Assembly: GCA_005889445.1 (NCBI GenBank)
Contig: VBGS01000055.1
Span: forward strand, 1 to 7,155
Length of the DNA stretch: 7,155 bases
Direction of reading: 5' to 3'
DNA from: Chloroflexota bacterium
Lineage (GTDB): Bacteria > Chloroflexota > Limnocylindria > P2-11E
This document shows positions 6,011-7,155 of the stretch, piece by piece. The first letter of the stretch is position 1, and the number at the start of each line of letters is the position of its first letter. Position numbers and translations under genes: made by a program. The notes beneath the pieces are model-generated. The model saw only the letters and a program-made list of their open reading frames with translations. It ran no database searches and was not told where the DNA came from.

Positions 6011-6598
6011 TTAGTGAAGGTCCTGTACGTCCAGCTTCCAGTCGCCGCCGATCGAATTCACCTTCAGGTAGTACGTGCCGGGACCAGCCCAGAAGCTGGT
6101 GTCCGCGCCGGCCAGATGCGTGTTGGTGGCGATGTGAAGGAGCCCGCCGCCGTTCGCGGCGTAGATCAGCACCTGCAGGGTCGCGCCTGGCTGGCTCGGC
6201 GTGAAGAGCCAGTCCACGCGCCAGTGGGCCCCGACGGTGAATGCCTCGCTGTCGAAGGGAGCATTGCCTTGCCACGCCTTGTTCAGCGACCAGGTCTTGC
6301 CGAGATCATTCGGTGTGAGCTCGACCGCGAGCGCCCCGGTATTCCCGCGCACCGCTGTCGCGGCCGTCTGAAGCGGCGCCGCTTGTGACGAGGTCGCGCG
6401 TCCCAGGCTCGAGACGCACATGCCGAGGACGAGCGCGACGACGAGGAGCGCGCCCAGCCCGACCCCGAGCTGCGTGCGTCCGGTCTGCTTCGTCCACCAG
6501 CGCTCCATCAGCACGAGTGCTTCGTCGAGGCGCCGCTCGACCATGTCAAGCGTCGCCCGGGCGGCCTGCCCGGTGTTTGGGGTGTTGGTCGTGGTCAT
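6011..6598 (-). CDS. Membrane-anchored exported beta-rich protein, copy A of a paralog pair
   Basis: No named family recognised. The 195-residue protein has the same architecture as its paralog at 4695-5267: MTTTN start, charged cytoplasmic helix ending MERWWTKQTGR (31-41), one transmembrane helix (about 42-64, LGVGLGALLVVALVLGMCVS), a linker to about 95, then the beta-rich exported domain (96-195) with NDLGKTWSLNKAWQG, EAFTVGAHWRVDWLFTPSQ, GADTSFWAGPGTYYLKVN and the identical last ten residues DWKLDVQDLH. The linker and the strands facing less conserved positions have diverged, which suggests the pair is not a very recent exact copy. The ATG at 6598 was chosen by agreement with the paralog; no strong Shine-Dalgarno precedes it. 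It is separated by 115 nt from the operon at 5895 and by 259 nt from the gene behind it, so it may have its own promoter or read through into that operon. Confidence 0.88.
   Translation of the reverse strand: MTTTNTPNTGQAARATLDMVERRLDEALVLMERWWTKQTGRTQLGVGLGALLVVALVLGMCVSSLGRATSSQAAPLQTAATAVRGNTGALAVELTPNDLGKTWSLNKAWQGNAPFDSEAFTVGAHWRVDWLFTPSQPGATLQVLIYAANGGGLLHIATNTHLAGADTSFWAGPGTYYLKVNSIGGDWKLDVQDLH
6191..6248 (-). repeat. Conserved DNA block of the paralog pair, copy A
   Basis: Partner of the block at 4872-4929, in the same orientation and 1319 nt away. It encodes EAFTVGAHWRVDWLFTPSQ. Same-strand repeats of this length could allow recombination that would delete the acidic membrane protein gene between them, though mismatches reduce this. 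Confidence 0.85.
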
Positions 6599-6857
6599 CG
6601 AGTGGCATAACGTCGCACGAGGCGTCGCACTACGCAGTACTGGAGTACCGCACTGCGACCGGAGCGCTACCGGCGATCCGTGTCCGCGACGCTTTCGCAA
6701 CGTCCGACGGGGGTACGACCGATCGCGCGATGCCAGACGGCTTCCCTTTTTGGTCTGGCGTCCAGCTAAGCAAATCGTCTCGGCGTCGAGCCAGAGCGGG
6801 TCCGCTTCCACCGCGGTGCAGCCTTGCGGCGACCGGCGAACTCGCTCTTGGCTGCGG
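6599..6857. other. 259-nt intergenic region with hairpins, no gene
   Basis: No convincing coding frame is seen on either strand. The region separates the SRPBCC gene from the envelope module and should hold the module's promoter. It contains the operator-like palindrome at 6634-6651, a 10-nt palindrome ATCGCGCGAT (6722-6731), and a 7-bp perfect stem GCCAGAC/GTCTGGC (6732-6738 with 6753-6759) closing a 14-nt loop with a run of five T on the plus strand (A on the transcribed strand). None is followed by a U tract on the minus strand. Confidence 0.5.
6634..6651. promoter_or_regulatory. Imperfect GTAC palindrome, candidate operator
   Basis: GCAGTACTGGAGTACCGC on the plus strand is an 18-nt palindrome with one mismatched pair in its 9-nt arms, located 36-53 nt before the ATG at 6598. 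Its core GTACTGGAGTACCG matches 13 of 14 bases of the element before the acidic membrane protein gene, suggesting a shared regulator of both transcription units. No promoter boxes can be assigned with confidence. Confidence 0.45.
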
Positions 6858-7155
6858 CTACCTCTGGAGCGCGCGAGCGAGCTTGTCCAACTCGCCCTCC
6901 CACCCCATGACCGCCATCTGGGTCCAGTGCTCGTCGTGCATCGCGTCGATCGTCAGCACGAGTCGGACGCCCTCGGCGGCCGCCTCGAGCTCGACCGTCG
7001 TCGCGACGTCGTACGGCTCGACACCGGGGATGAAGTCCGCGACCTGCGTGAACACCAGACGCGCGGGCGGGACGACCTCGACGTACCTGCCGCGATTTTC
7101 GGTCGTCACCGGCATGCCGGCGTTCTTCATGAACTGGATCTGATCGGGAGCGACG
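6858..7155 (-). CDS. SRPBCC/AHSA1-type ligand-binding protein; 5' end beyond window
   Basis: The last 98 residues of a START-like (SRPBCC, AHSA1 subgroup) protein. The visible part reads VAPDQIQFMKNAGMPV, then the strands RYVEVVPPARLVFTQVADF, IPGVEPYDVATTVELEAA and GVRLVLTIDAMHDEHWTQMA, then the closing helix MGWEGELDKLARAL. EVVPPARLVFT and the closing MGWEGELDKL helix are typical of the AHSA1 subgroup. Such proteins form a helix-grip pocket for hydrophobic ligands or, rarely, stimulate chaperones; the ligand here is unknown. The frame is open to the window edge, so the ATG at 7130 is internal and the true start lies outside. The gene ends in TAG and is followed by the 259-nt gap. Confidence 0.9.
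   Translation of the reverse strand, partial: VAPDQIQFMKNAGMPVTTENRGRYVEVVPPARLVFTQVADFIPGVEPYDVATTVELEAAAEGVRLVLTIDAMHDEHWTQMAVMGWEGELDKLARALQR

Noticed and set aside
6599..6811. N-terminal extension of copy A to 6811
   Set aside because: The paralog starts at MTTTN, and the upstream 71 residues show no family-like features and run through the palindrome region.
1..7155. tRNA, rRNA, CRISPR array, insertion sequence or att site
   Set aside because: No cloverleaf, repeat-spacer pattern, transposase motif or flanking target duplication was seen on reading both strands.

Overview
This is a GC-rich bacterial window in which every supportable gene lies on the minus strand, so transcription runs from 7155 towards 1. 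Compact spacing, GTG starts, 4-14 nt overlaps, and a secreted Ig-like domain of a type common in Chloroflexota proteins suggest an uncultivated soil or water bacterium of the Chloroflexota or a neighbouring high-GC phylum. That placement is an inference and is weakly supported. I see no rRNA, tRNA, CRISPR array, insertion sequence or phage gene.

Layout in transcription order: (i) 7155-6858, the 3' part of an SRPBCC/AHSA1-type small-ligand-binding protein. (ii) A 259-nt gap. (iii) 6598-3836, a four-gene envelope module: a membrane-anchored beta-rich protein (6598-6011), a membrane-anchored helical protein with Asp runs (5895-5254), a second membrane-anchored beta-rich protein clearly paralogous to the first (5267-4695), and a secreted protein with an Ig-like domain and an RlpA-like double-psi beta-barrel (4684-3836). 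The last three are joined by a 14-nt overlap and a 10-nt gap and look like one operon. The first is 115 nt upstream of them. The two upstream regions share an inverted-repeat element (GTACYGGAGTACCG), which suggests joint regulation. (iv) 3797-2817, a DUF5996 protein whose usual N-terminal segment is present but cut by an in-frame TAA. (v) 2767-1, four more genes in tight order: a PPOX-family flavin/cofactor-binding protein, a VOC (glyoxalase-fold) protein, a tandem GNAT acetyltransferase, and a gene running off the window that encodes a protein with a His...Asn-Asn-Cys pattern like permuted papain-fold (DUF4105-like) proteins. That last gene starts inside the stop codon of the GNAT gene (ATGA overlap).

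The most novel content is the 3836-6598 module. Two diverged copies of one membrane-anchored exported domain flank an acidic-tailed membrane protein and lead into a secreted putative peptidoglycan-active protein. I infer that its members act together at the cell surface, but nothing in the sequence proves the function. The genes on either side are ordinary small soluble proteins of large families whose substrates cannot be read from the sequence.
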